A DNA stretch of 64,000 nt from Legionella drozanskii LLAP-1 (GTDB taxonomy: Bacteria > Pseudomonadota > Gammaproteobacteria > Legionellales > Legionellaceae), in contig NZ_LNXY01000020.1 of assembly GCF_001467585.1 (NCBI RefSeq), forward strand, positions 358,520-422,519. The letters run 5' to 3'. Both the position numbers and the translations under genes were made by a program. Below the pieces are notes generated by a model, which had not been told where the DNA came from, searched no databases, and saw only the letters and a list, made by a program, of their open reading frames with translations. Below are positions 56,837 through 64,000 of the stretch, in pieces (the stretch's first letter is position 1; every line of letters starts with the position of its first letter).

Positions 56837-57718
56837 ATGGCACTTGATTTTGATGAAATTAAAAAAAATCAGAATAGACTCAATCAACATATCATAGATT
56901 GGAATTCTGTGGTTGCGAGAGGGGAGTTATTTAGGGAACGTCAAAAGCATTTTGATCGGCAAAAAAATCAAATTTTGAAACTAGATACTCTCAATTCAGC
57001 TTCTGATTGGTTTGCTTATGAGAATGTATTAATTGCATTAAAGCTCAAACTCGAGTCTTTAGTTAGAGATGTACAACTTCTTGATGCTACAGCCAAAATC
57101 GATCTTCATCTTTATTTATTGGTAGTACTCCCCTTATTAAATGAGAAGAGTCTCACTGATCGCAAGTCCCAAATTGAACTTAGAAAAACCGAACGTTTAG
57201 CCGTCATCTTGCGGCTTCAGCAAACAGTTGATTCAGCACTTATGGTGCTTGCTCCTAATAGAGAAAGAGTCTTCGCCATTAACTTAGCTGAGTTTAGAGT
57301 CGATTATGAGAAAGCTTATGTTACTCAACATGGCCAGGGTTGTTGGGGTTTTTTTGCCTTGCCTTTCAAATACTATTATCGCAAAAGTTCGCGCTCAGAA
57401 GAACTTAGATTTCTTGAAGACGTCAATATTTATTTGCAAAGCGGTGCTGGTGCTACACTTTTTCCGCTAGCTAAAGAAAGGTTTAAATTAAGTGCTTTGA
57501 ATTTAGTGCGGATTAAGATAAATACGGAAGAGCATGGTAAGACTAGTCAGCTAAAACGTCTCATTGAAACTCGATTAGAAGATGCTGGTTTATCTGGTAA
57601 TAAGAATACTGAGATTATTAAAAATTTTATTGATTTGTGTCAAAGCTGCAACATTAATGTTCCAGAGTGTCTTGTTACTAATTTTGAAAATAACTATAGA
57701 CCTATTCCATCAATGTAG
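56837..57718 (+). CDS. Uncharacterised 293-residue protein
   Basis: No family recognised. The ATG at 56837 is preferred over 56789 because a likely -10 (TATGAT, 56803-56808) lies between them. The protein is mostly helical and soluble, with a Leu-rich stretch (LHLYLLVVLPLL, residues about 89-100) and a cluster of Gly/Trp/Phe/Tyr (GCWGFFALPFKYYYRKSSRS). The C-terminus is Asn/Lys-rich. The ribosome site is weak. AT-rich coding and an isolated position are compatible with an effector or acquired gene, but no tandem TTAA box was seen. Confidence 0.6.
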   Translation: MALDFDEIKKNQNRLNQHIIDWNSVVARGELFRERQKHFDRQKNQILKLDTLNSASDWFAYENVLIALKLKLESLVRDVQLLDATAKIDLHLYLLVVLPLLNEKSLTDRKSQIELRKTERLAVILRLQQTVDSALMVLAPNRERVFAINLAEFRVDYEKAYVTQHGQGCWGFFALPFKYYYRKSSRSEELRFLEDVNIYLQSGAGATLFPLAKERFKLSALNLVRIKINTEEHGKTSQLKRLIETRLEDAGLSGNKNTEIIKNFIDLCQSCNINVPECLVTNFENNYRPIPSM

Positions 57719-57760
57719 CTATTGTCTGCACTACCTAAGAATTTCCACCAATTTTTCACG

Positions 57761-57803
57761 TTCCCGCGAAGGAAATCATACTAATTGAAAACATTCGCGG
57801 GAA
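57761..57803. terminator. Inverted repeat between convergent genes
   Basis: TTCCCGCGAA (57761-57770) and TTCGCGGGAA (57794-57803) are perfect 10-bp arms around a 23-base AT-rich loop. It lies between the stop of the 293-residue gene and the SulP gene end, so it may serve both as a transcription end. No T-run. Confidence 0.45.
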
Positions 57804-57828
57804 TCCTATAATTTATGGGTATAAGCGG

Positions 57829-60144
57829 TTACTTAGGGGCATCCAACCCAGATGAGCTCAGTACTTTCTGTACTTTTTCAGCCAAATTATTATCCTTTGC
57901 GTGATCAAGATGTTCTAAGGTCGATGAGTAATCTTTGAAAGTCACTTTACCTGTATTGACATCGTAAAGAGCGCCTACTAAGCCTACGCTTTCTTGTTCA
58001 ATCATTAGTTTTAAAATCTGACTATCGTGATAAATTTGTTGCAGGGTATTGGCTATATTAAGCTCAGTAACATTCTTTACGAAATGATCGTTTTTAGATG
58101 TTCTATCGCCGGTGGTTTCCGTTTCAGCCGAGACGGCAGGCTGAATCTTAGCAAGCAATTGAGTAATATGACCTTTTTCAACGTGATCACAAGCTGCTTG
58201 AATAGCACCGCAACGAGTATGGCCTAAGACGACAATTAATTTTGTCCCCACAACGTGACAAGCATATTCTATACTGGCTAAAACATCTTCATTAACAACG
58301 TTTCCTGCAATCCGTACGCAGAAGATATCACCAAAACTCATATCAAAAATAGTCTCTACGGGCACACGCGAATCAATACATCCTAATACCACAGCAATTG
58401 GATGTTGTGTTTTAGCGGTATATTTAATATCAATGTTGGTAATTCGATGAATACGTCTGTCTTTAAGAAAGCGCTGATTACCTTCTCGCAAGATAGCAAG
58501 CACCTGATGAGGCATTAAGTTAGATTGAACGTCATAGGTGGTTACATTGATAAAATCAATAAAATTGTGAATATCATACTTATCTTGGAAACCAACTAAA
58601 TTGAGTGAGATTTGTTTTAAGGGTGCTTGCTCATGCTGGAATTCTTTAATAAATTCAATGATTTCTTTATCAATATAATCGGAATACCTTGCATCGATAA
58701 TAAGCTGAGAATTTTTAGGTATTGAACTAAGCTCAGCGACTAAAGATGCTTTATTTAAAAAGGTAATTTGTTGCGGTAAAACTAAACGGTTTGTTTCACC
58801 TGTGGTGTAAATTTCTTTGATAATATCCAAACGAGCGGTTGAGTTGGATTTTAAAATATAAAACAGACTTATCGCCAAACCTATAAGTATGCCCGTTAAG
58901 AGATTAAAAATGACAATACTAACAACGGTTGCAATAAAAGGGATAAATCTATCCATGCCCTGTTGGAAAATAGTACGATAGATGGAAGGTTTAGTTAGTT
59001 TATATCCGGTAAAAATTAAAATAGCGGCTAATGAAGATAAAGGTATTTTATTGAGCCAATCTTCAATGAGGAGTACGGCTAAAAACAGAAATATCCCATG
59101 CAAGATGGTAGACATTTTTGTTTTTGAACCTGCTTGGATATTAACAGAAGTTCGCACAATCACGGAGGTCACTGGAATGCCGCCAATTAACCCAGCAGCT
59201 AAATTTCCAAAACCCTGAGCAACCAATTCTTGATCTTTGGAACAATAACGGTGTTTCTTATCCAGCTTTTCACCTGCTTTGACGTTGAGAAGGCTCTCCA
59301 TTGAAGCGACAATAGCAATGATAACGGCATAGAGATAAATTTTAGGATTGGACCAAGCTGACCAGGCGGGGTACTGCAATTGGCTTAATAAATCCGTAAA
59401 ACCATTGTGGCTGGGAATATTAACAAGATGAGGGTAATTTTGGGCAAAAGAGGAATGCGTAAATTGAAAGGCTTCATTCATTAAAATACCGGCAACAACA
59501 ACAATAATTGGCGCTGGAATTCCTTTAATCCATTTTATTTGTGTTTTTTCAAAGAAAATCAATAAAGCAAAAGAAATAAGCGAAATAATCGACGCCCCAG
59601 TATTAATATGCTGGGATAGTTCATAGAGAGGATTAAGTGCAAGACCTTCAGTGGATTCTAAAAGATGACCTTCAAGTTCTTTAAGATCCGTTGATAAAGT
59701 GAAGGCCAAAGGCAGTTGTTTAATAATTAAAAGAATTCCAATTGCACATAAAAGACCTTGTACAACATTCGAGGGAATATAATCAGCCACAAAACCTGCC
59801 CGCAAGCTCCCAACAATGATTTGGAGAATTCCTGCAAGTAATAAGGCTAGAAGAAAGCTATTAAAATCTCCTAACTGAGAAAGTGCGGCTAAGACCACCG
59901 CAGCCATACCTGCTGCAGGACCACTCACACTCACCTGTGATCCACTCAACGCTCCAACAACAACCCCACCAATTATTCCGCTTATTATTCCAGAGAATAG
60001 TGGAGCTCCTGAGGCAAGAGCGATGCCTAAACAGAGGGGGACTGCAACAAGAAAAACAACGATACCTGCAATAAAATCAAATTTTAACTGGCGCTGTTGG
60101 TAAATACGTAATTTACGAAAACGAGTATTCATTGTTTCAATCAT
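57829..60144 (-). CDS. SulP-family anion transporter fused to a STAS region and a beta-carbonic anhydrase
   Basis: 771 residues in three parts. About 15-430: a SulP/SLC26 membrane domain (FIAGIVVFLVAVPLCLGIAL; GSQVSVSGPAAGMAAVV). About 440-540: a STAS-like domain. About 545-745: a beta-carbonic anhydrase with zinc ligands and active site GCIDSRVP (Cys589, Asp591, Arg593) and LGHTRCGA (His642, Cys645). The anhydrase half is complete, so hydration of CO2 to bicarbonate is expected next to an anion transporter, which points to bicarbonate handling. This is inferred from the fusion. The ATG at 60144 has no clear ribosome site; an ATG at 60132 is possible. Monocistronic. Confidence 0.93.
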   Translation of the reverse strand: MIETMNTRFRKLRIYQQRQLKFDFIAGIVVFLVAVPLCLGIALASGAPLFSGIISGIIGGVVVGALSGSQVSVSGPAAGMAAVVLAALSQLGDFNSFLLALLLAGILQIIVGSLRAGFVADYIPSNVVQGLLCAIGILLIIKQLPLAFTLSTDLKELEGHLLESTEGLALNPLYELSQHINTGASIISLISFALLIFFEKTQIKWIKGIPAPIIVVVAGILMNEAFQFTHSSFAQNYPHLVNIPSHNGFTDLLSQLQYPAWSAWSNPKIYLYAVIIAIVASMESLLNVKAGEKLDKKHRYCSKDQELVAQGFGNLAAGLIGGIPVTSVIVRTSVNIQAGSKTKMSTILHGIFLFLAVLLIEDWLNKIPLSSLAAILIFTGYKLTKPSIYRTIFQQGMDRFIPFIATVVSIVIFNLLTGILIGLAISLFYILKSNSTARLDIIKEIYTTGETNRLVLPQQITFLNKASLVAELSSIPKNSQLIIDARYSDYIDKEIIEFIKEFQHEQAPLKQISLNLVGFQDKYDIHNFIDFINVTTYDVQSNLMPHQVLAILREGNQRFLKDRRIHRITNIDIKYTAKTQHPIAVVLGCIDSRVPVETIFDMSFGDIFCVRIAGNVVNEDVLASIEYACHVVGTKLIVVLGHTRCGAIQAACDHVEKGHITQLLAKIQPAVSAETETTGDRTSKNDHFVKNVTELNIANTLQQIYHDSQILKLMIEQESVGLVGALYDVNTGKVTFKDYSSTLEHLDHAKDNNLAEKVQKVLSSSGLDAPK

Positions 60145-60601
60145 AATTTATACACCCATGGTTTGGTGGCTGCAATAGTAACCTAAGTCACATTATCTTT
60201 ACAAGAAAGATATATTTCTTAACCTTTTTGTAAATATATTAGTAGTCTAATAGAGCTAAAGGATAGATTCTAGAGTCGAGTTTTATTGATAGGAAAACAA
60301 GCCTTATCAAACTTAACTTCTTATTTATCCAGGTTATTTATATTGATAAAGACTGATTTTTTCATAGTTTTCTTAAGGAAATATTAGTATGAAAAAATTT
60401 TGCAGTTAGTGATTCTTTTGATCAGAATGTTGTCCTGCGTTGTGCAGGATAGAGTTATGGATTGGGCCTACATTCCACCTAGCCTTGAGGCAGCGAAGCG
60501 GTCAAGCTTTATAAGCTTTCTAGTCTAACGAAGGAACTCCGTTGATAGAATGAACCTTGATTTCGCCTTGCGGAATCAAGGTTATGCTTCGGAAAGAGAA
60601 G
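60145..60601. other. 457-bp intergenic region between ttcA and the SulP fusion gene
   Basis: The region holds small hairpins but no ORF. TCCTGC-GTTGT-GCAGGA spans 60434-60450. AACCTTGATT...AATCAAGGTT (60553-60583, 10-bp arms) lies past the ttcA stop and may end that transcript. A degenerate GGGCCTACATTCCACCTAG tract near 60467-60485 resembles other dispersed repeat pieces in the window. The promoter of the SulP gene was not identified with confidence. Confidence 0.5.
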
Positions 60602-61459
60602 CTATAGCAAGGGCTCTTCCTCTGTCAATTCTGGTATTTCCTCTTCAAATAATACTGACTCAAGCTCATCCCTTGTATTAATTAGCTGATTTTCCAAATT
60701 TTTAAATTGCCATAAACCTTGATCCATCAATTGGCTAGGTTTAATACTTTGTAAAGCATGCAAAATATTACTTGGAACTTTGGGATTCTCTTCGGCAAGC
60801 TGGTCAATGAGCCTTCCAATCCGCTTGCGAGCTAGGTTTTCCTGTGAGCCACATAAATTACAAGGAATGATAGGAAAAGCTTGTTCTTCTGCAAATTTAA
60901 TGATGTCACGTTCTTGAGCATAGCAAAGAGGACGAATAACGATGTGTTTTTTATTGTCGCTTAATAACTTAGGCGGCATAGAACGTATATCTCCATTGTA
61001 AAGAATAGACATCATTAAGGTACGAATTAAATCATCGCGATGGTGGCCTAGAGCAATTTTTGTATATCCATGCTCTTCAGCATAGCGATAAATAATGCCC
61101 CGTCTCAATCGAGAGCAAAGTGAACAATAGGTTTTGCCTTCAGGTATTTTTTCTTTAACGATAGTATAAGTGTCGCGAGTTAAAATCTCATGAGGAATAT
61201 TTCTTTGATGAAGCCATTCTCGTAATTGACTATCGTCCCAACCAGGTTGAGCTTGATCTAAAGTAAAAGCAAACACTTCAAATTTATTATTCGAGCGTTT
61301 TCGTAAATGATGCAATAAAGTGAGCAGAGTAAACGAATCTTTTCCGCCGGATAAACACACCATTACTCGGTCGCCACGTTGAATCATATTGAAATCGGCA
61401 ATGGCTTTACCCGTATAGTGTAAGAGTTTTTTTTCGATTATAGAGGGGTTCGTAGACAT
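60602..61459 (-). CDS. ttcA: tRNA 2-thiocytidine biosynthesis protein
   Basis: Thiolates cytidine 32 in tRNAs using ATP and an iron-sulfur cluster. 285 residues. The PP-loop SGGKDS spans 37-42. Two CxxC pairs, CSLC (Cys112, Cys115) and CNLC (Cys200, Cys203), provide cluster ligands. [16 protein letters not shown] follows the family pattern. The C-terminal acidic tail ([14 protein letters not shown]) is longer than in some homologues. Confidence 0.95.
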   Translation of the reverse strand: MSTNPSIIEKKLLHYTGKAIADFNMIQRGDRVMVCLSGGKDSFTLLTLLHHLRKRSNNKFEVFAFTLDQAQPGWDDSQLREWLHQRNIPHEILTRDTYTIVKEKIPEGKTYCSLCSRLRRGIIYRYAEEHGYTKIALGHHRDDLIRTLMMSILYNGDIRSMPPKLLSDNKKHIVIRPLCYAQERDIIKFAEEQAFPIIPCNLCGSQENLARKRIGRLIDQLAEENPKVPSNILHALQSIKPSQLMDQGLWQFKNLENQLINTRDELESVLFEEEIPELTEEEPLL

Positions 61460-61537
61460 AATTACAACCTAATAAAATGAAATTTAACGGATGAAAAAAT
61501 AGATTTATTAATCGATAAAATTCGTCCGCGATGAGAG

Positions 61538-62926
61538 TTATTTAGTAACATTATTCGAAATTTGAGGCGGGAAGCTAGTGATACGAGTGGTTTCTAACCA
61601 AGAATTAATCTCTTCAATATCATTGACATTCAAAGTTCCTGCCAGATATTTTAAATTTAAAAAGGCATTGATTAGATTATATTGATCACTCGCAAGTTGT
61701 TCTTGAGCTTCAAACAGCCGTTGTTGCGCATTAACTACATCAACCATGGTTCGTGTTCCCACCTGAAACTGGGCTTCTGTGCTTTCTAACGAATTTTGTT
61801 GAGAAATAATGGTTTGCCTGTCGGCTTTTACTTTTGAAATACCATCGATAATTGTATTAAAGGCAATACGGCTGTTGACCTCCACATCGCGATAAGTCTG
61901 CTCTAACTGTTGACTTGAAGTCTGAAAATCATATTGTGCTTGTCTAGTTTTTGCTTCAACCAATCCCCCTTGAAATATAGGAAAGTTCATCGCAACTGCT
62001 AAACTGGCAGTCGTTTGCTTGAAGGGAACGAAAAATGAGGTTGTGCTGTCTGTTGCATTTACATTGGATTGGATATGAGTTTGTAGCGCATTCCCTTGCA
62101 AGGCAAAAGTCGGCCAGCTTGCAGATGATTGTGTTTTAATGTTTTCACGTGAAGAAAGCAAACGATATTTAGCCGAAAAAAGCTTATAATTTTGTCTTAG
62201 CCCTGTATTAACCCATTCAGTGACATTATCAGGTTCAGGTTTAACTAAGGGGATGCGGCTATCTCGAAGAGGCGAGAGGTGCTCGTACACATGATTGGTC
62301 AATTTACGTAGATTTTCATTTTGATTAATCTGGTTATTTCTCGAGGAAATAACTTGAGCAACGGATTGGTCATAAGCTGCTTTGGCTTCATACACAGAGG
62401 TAATGGCATCTAAGCCCACTTTAAAACGCTGTTCTGCCTGATCGAATTGGCGTTTATTAGCCCGTTTTTTTGCTTCCGCAAAGTTGAGTGTATCTTTGGC
62501 TAGTAAGATCTGGAAGTAGGCACTGGCAGTGCGTAGAATTAAATTTTGTGCTGCATCATTAAAGGTGGCTTGCGCCGCTTTAACTGAGGCTTTGGCTTGT
62601 TGAACCTGAGACCAGGCTTGGTAATTAAAAAGTGCTTGTGATGAGTTAACCTGCCAGTAATTACTATTATAAGTACTCACCAAAGAACCATCTGCAGTCA
62701 CCACGTTCTCATAGTTACGAGCAATTTGTGCTTTTATACCCATTTGCGGGTATAAAGCGGAACGAGCTTGAGGAATTGCCTCAGAGCTGGACATATAAGT
62801 GCTATAGGCTTGCTTAAATAGAGGATCATTATCCAGCGCTTGCTGGTAGATATCCATCAAATCGGTTGCGTGCGACATGAAAGGTACGCCGAAAGCGAAC
62901 AGCAAGCATAATAGCGTTTTTTTCAT
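61538..62926 (-). CDS. tolC: TolC-type outer-membrane efflux/secretion channel
   Basis: 462 residues. A Sec signal peptide (MKKTLLCLLFAFGVPFMSHA) is followed by two outer-membrane-factor halves rich in Ala, Gln and Asn helices. Signatures: LMDIYQQALDNDPLFKQAYS near the start, RTASAYFQILLAKDTLNFAE, LDAITSVYEAKAAYDQSVAQ and VGTRTMVDVVNAQQRLFEAQ. It follows pcm by 11 bases, so the two are cotranscribed. It partners with inner-membrane efflux and type I secretion systems not encoded here. Confidence 0.93.
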   Translation of the reverse strand: MKKTLLCLLFAFGVPFMSHATDLMDIYQQALDNDPLFKQAYSTYMSSSEAIPQARSALYPQMGIKAQIARNYENVVTADGSLVSTYNSNYWQVNSSQALFNYQAWSQVQQAKASVKAAQATFNDAAQNLILRTASAYFQILLAKDTLNFAEAKKRANKRQFDQAEQRFKVGLDAITSVYEAKAAYDQSVAQVISSRNNQINQNENLRKLTNHVYEHLSPLRDSRIPLVKPEPDNVTEWVNTGLRQNYKLFSAKYRLLSSRENIKTQSSASWPTFALQGNALQTHIQSNVNATDSTTSFFVPFKQTTASLAVAMNFPIFQGGLVEAKTRQAQYDFQTSSQQLEQTYRDVEVNSRIAFNTIIDGISKVKADRQTIISQQNSLESTEAQFQVGTRTMVDVVNAQQRLFEAQEQLASDQYNLINAFLNLKYLAGTLNVNDIEEINSWLETTRITSFPPQISNNVTK

Positions 62927-62937
62927 ACAAAATTGTC

Positions 62938-63594
62938 CTAGAAAACAAATTCTTTGCGTTTTAACTTATCAATCAAAGGTGGGATGCATGTTTCAAACAG
63001 TACATGACCATGCCAGCTCCCATCGTGATCTAATTGATGCAATTGACCTTGCATGACGGGTGCTTGACCGACGATAGCAAATAATTTGCCGCCAGGTAAG
63101 ATTTGTAAGCGGTGCGTTTCGGTTATTGCTTCAACTGCTCCCGTCAAGATCACCACGTCATAAGGTGCTTTATCGAGCCAGCCTCGGCAAGCATCGCCAG
63201 TAATGAGTTCCACATTAGTGCAGTGATGTTCATTGAGCTTACGTCGCGCGTAGCTAGTAAAATCAGAGAAGTAGTCGATGCTCAATACTTTTTTACTTAA
63301 TCGGCTTAGGAGCGCTGTTAAATAGCCGGTTCCTGTGCCTACTTCTAAAACTGTTTCATGACCTTGAAGAGCAAGTTCTTGCAGAAGTATGCCTTCTTCT
63401 AAAGGCGTCAGCATTCGTTGATCGTGCATCAAAGGAATTTGCATATCTGAGTAAGCAAATTGCTGCATAGCATTGGGTACGAACTCTTGGCGTGGGATTT
63501 CATCGAAAAGAGAGAGAATTGTTTCATTAAGAACATTACCAGTACGAAGTTGCTGTTTGAGCATGTTAATTCGTGCGTTTTGACTTGTAGTCAT
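62938..63594 (-). CDS. pcm: Protein-L-isoaspartate O-methyltransferase
   Basis: Repairs isoaspartyl residues in aged proteins using SAM. 218 residues. The SAM loop EVGTGTGYLTALLSRL (about 80-95), preceded by a conserved RMLTPLEEGILLQELAL and PLMHDQRM, fits the Pcm fold. The usual PGG motif is present as ILPGGKLFAIVG. First gene of pcm-tolC. Confidence 0.92.
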   Translation of the reverse strand: MTTSQNARINMLKQQLRTGNVLNETILSLFDEIPRQEFVPNAMQQFAYSDMQIPLMHDQRMLTPLEEGILLQELALQGHETVLEVGTGTGYLTALLSRLSKKVLSIDYFSDFTSYARRKLNEHHCTNVELITGDACRGWLDKAPYDVVILTGAVEAITETHRLQILPGGKLFAIVGQAPVMQGQLHQLDHDGSWHGHVLFETCIPPLIDKLKRKEFVF

Positions 63595-63858
63595 CAGTTC
63601 ACCATCACATTAAAGATCCGCTTATGCTAATCATTCAACTCTACATGGCATCGTAGGAACAATTATAAGCATAACCTAGGTTAAAACGTTGCGACGATTT
63701 TAGCAAGAATTGAGAAAAGGTGCGATCGATTCCATAACGATTAGGTCATTTAAATGTTTTTTTTAAATTGATCGGTGAAATTAAAGCATTTGCGTAGTGG
63801 ACTTGTGTAAAATTTGTTATCATCGGCCCATTTTATTTAAGACCCAAAGGAGAGGATT

Positions 63859-64000
63859 GTGCGCGAGCGATTTACTGAATTCTTAAAAGATGAATTGAAT
63901 ACACTCAAGGACGAAGGCTTATATAAATCAGAACGTATAATAGCAAGTCAACAACAAGCTGCGGTGCAAGTAAAAGAAGGCGAAGTAATTAATTTATGTG
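63859..64000 (+). CDS. kbl: Glycine C-acetyltransferase (2-amino-3-ketobutyrate CoA ligase), 5' end only
   Basis: 47 codons before the window edge. GTG start with AAAGGAGAGG ending 3 bases upstream. The visible N-terminus reads RERFTEFLKDELNTLKDEGL, then KSERIIASQQQAAVQVKEGE and VINLC. This aligns by pattern with the N-terminus of Kbl, where ER-I-S-Q-A precedes INFCANNYLG. Role: with threonine dehydrogenase, converts threonine to glycine and acetyl-CoA. A following tdh gene is expected but lies outside. Confidence 0.85.
   Translation, partial: MRERFTEFLKDELNTLKDEGLYKSERIIASQQQAAVQVKEGEVINLC

Noticed and set aside
60421-60601. tRNA-like or small RNA gene in the gap before ttcA
   Set aside because: Several short hairpins but no cloverleaf, no TTCRA arm and no promoter-terminator pair.

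Overview
The window looks like chromosome of a Legionella-type gammaproteobacterium. Three things suggest this. There is an AT-rich base composition around ordinary gammaproteobacterial housekeeping genes. There are several very large proteins of eukaryotic-like or coiled-coil type that resemble Dot/Icm effectors. Four of these genes also carry a tandem promoter motif matching the PmrA box known from Legionella effector genes. The species cannot be named from sequence reading alone. No rRNA, tRNA, CRISPR array, transposase or phage gene was seen.

Layout. 1-5.5 kb (minus strand): a heavy-metal RND efflux operon in the order membrane fusion protein, pump, outer-membrane lipoprotein, with the last gene cut by the window edge. 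5.7-15.7 kb (minus): an effector cluster of four genes: an ankyrin-like/F-box protein with an internal duplication and a basic tail, a protein with a RhoGEF (DH) signature, a predicted serine hydrolase fused to a coiled coil, and a 440-residue orphan. 15.7-18.4 kb: metNIQ methionine uptake genes behind a SAM-II type riboswitch. 19.1-21.7 kb (plus): a SidF-like phosphoinositide phosphatase effector candidate. 21.7-36 kb (minus): acetoacetyl-CoA synthetase, the aguB-speA-aguA putrescine operon, and a leucine/isovalerate degradation operon (liuA, thiolase, small membrane protein, liuB, liuC, liuD, liuE). 36-49 kb: a methyltransferase, an orphan helical protein, pyrD, msbA-lpxK, two uncharacterised envelope proteins, oxyR, csiV and a double ABC ATPase. 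49-53.8 kb (minus): a 1546-residue coiled-coil effector candidate. 53.9-64 kb: proS, a LysR regulator, an orphan gene, a SulP-carbonic anhydrase fusion, ttcA, tolC, pcm, and the start of kbl.

How the genes fit together. The liu operon plus thiolase and acetoacetyl-CoA synthetase form a complete route from isovaleryl-CoA to acetyl-CoA, with acetoacetate reactivated rather than lost. This fits an organism that lives on amino acids. AguB, SpeA and AguA convert arginine to putrescine through agmatine. MetNIQ imports methionine under apparent S-adenosylmethionine control. MsbA and LpxK act at consecutive stages of lipid A assembly.

The most interesting signals are these. (1) Four effector-candidate genes share one promoter geometry: two 9-bp half-sites 11 bp apart, with the -10 element 7 bp downstream. 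(2) A Dbl-homology RhoGEF signature occurs in a bacterial protein. (3) The F-box protein has two related halves flanking the F-box. (4) The SAM-II aptamer contains an insertion, and a short leader ORF overlaps it. (5) A roughly 135-155 bp terminal-inverted-repeat element is present in two copies.
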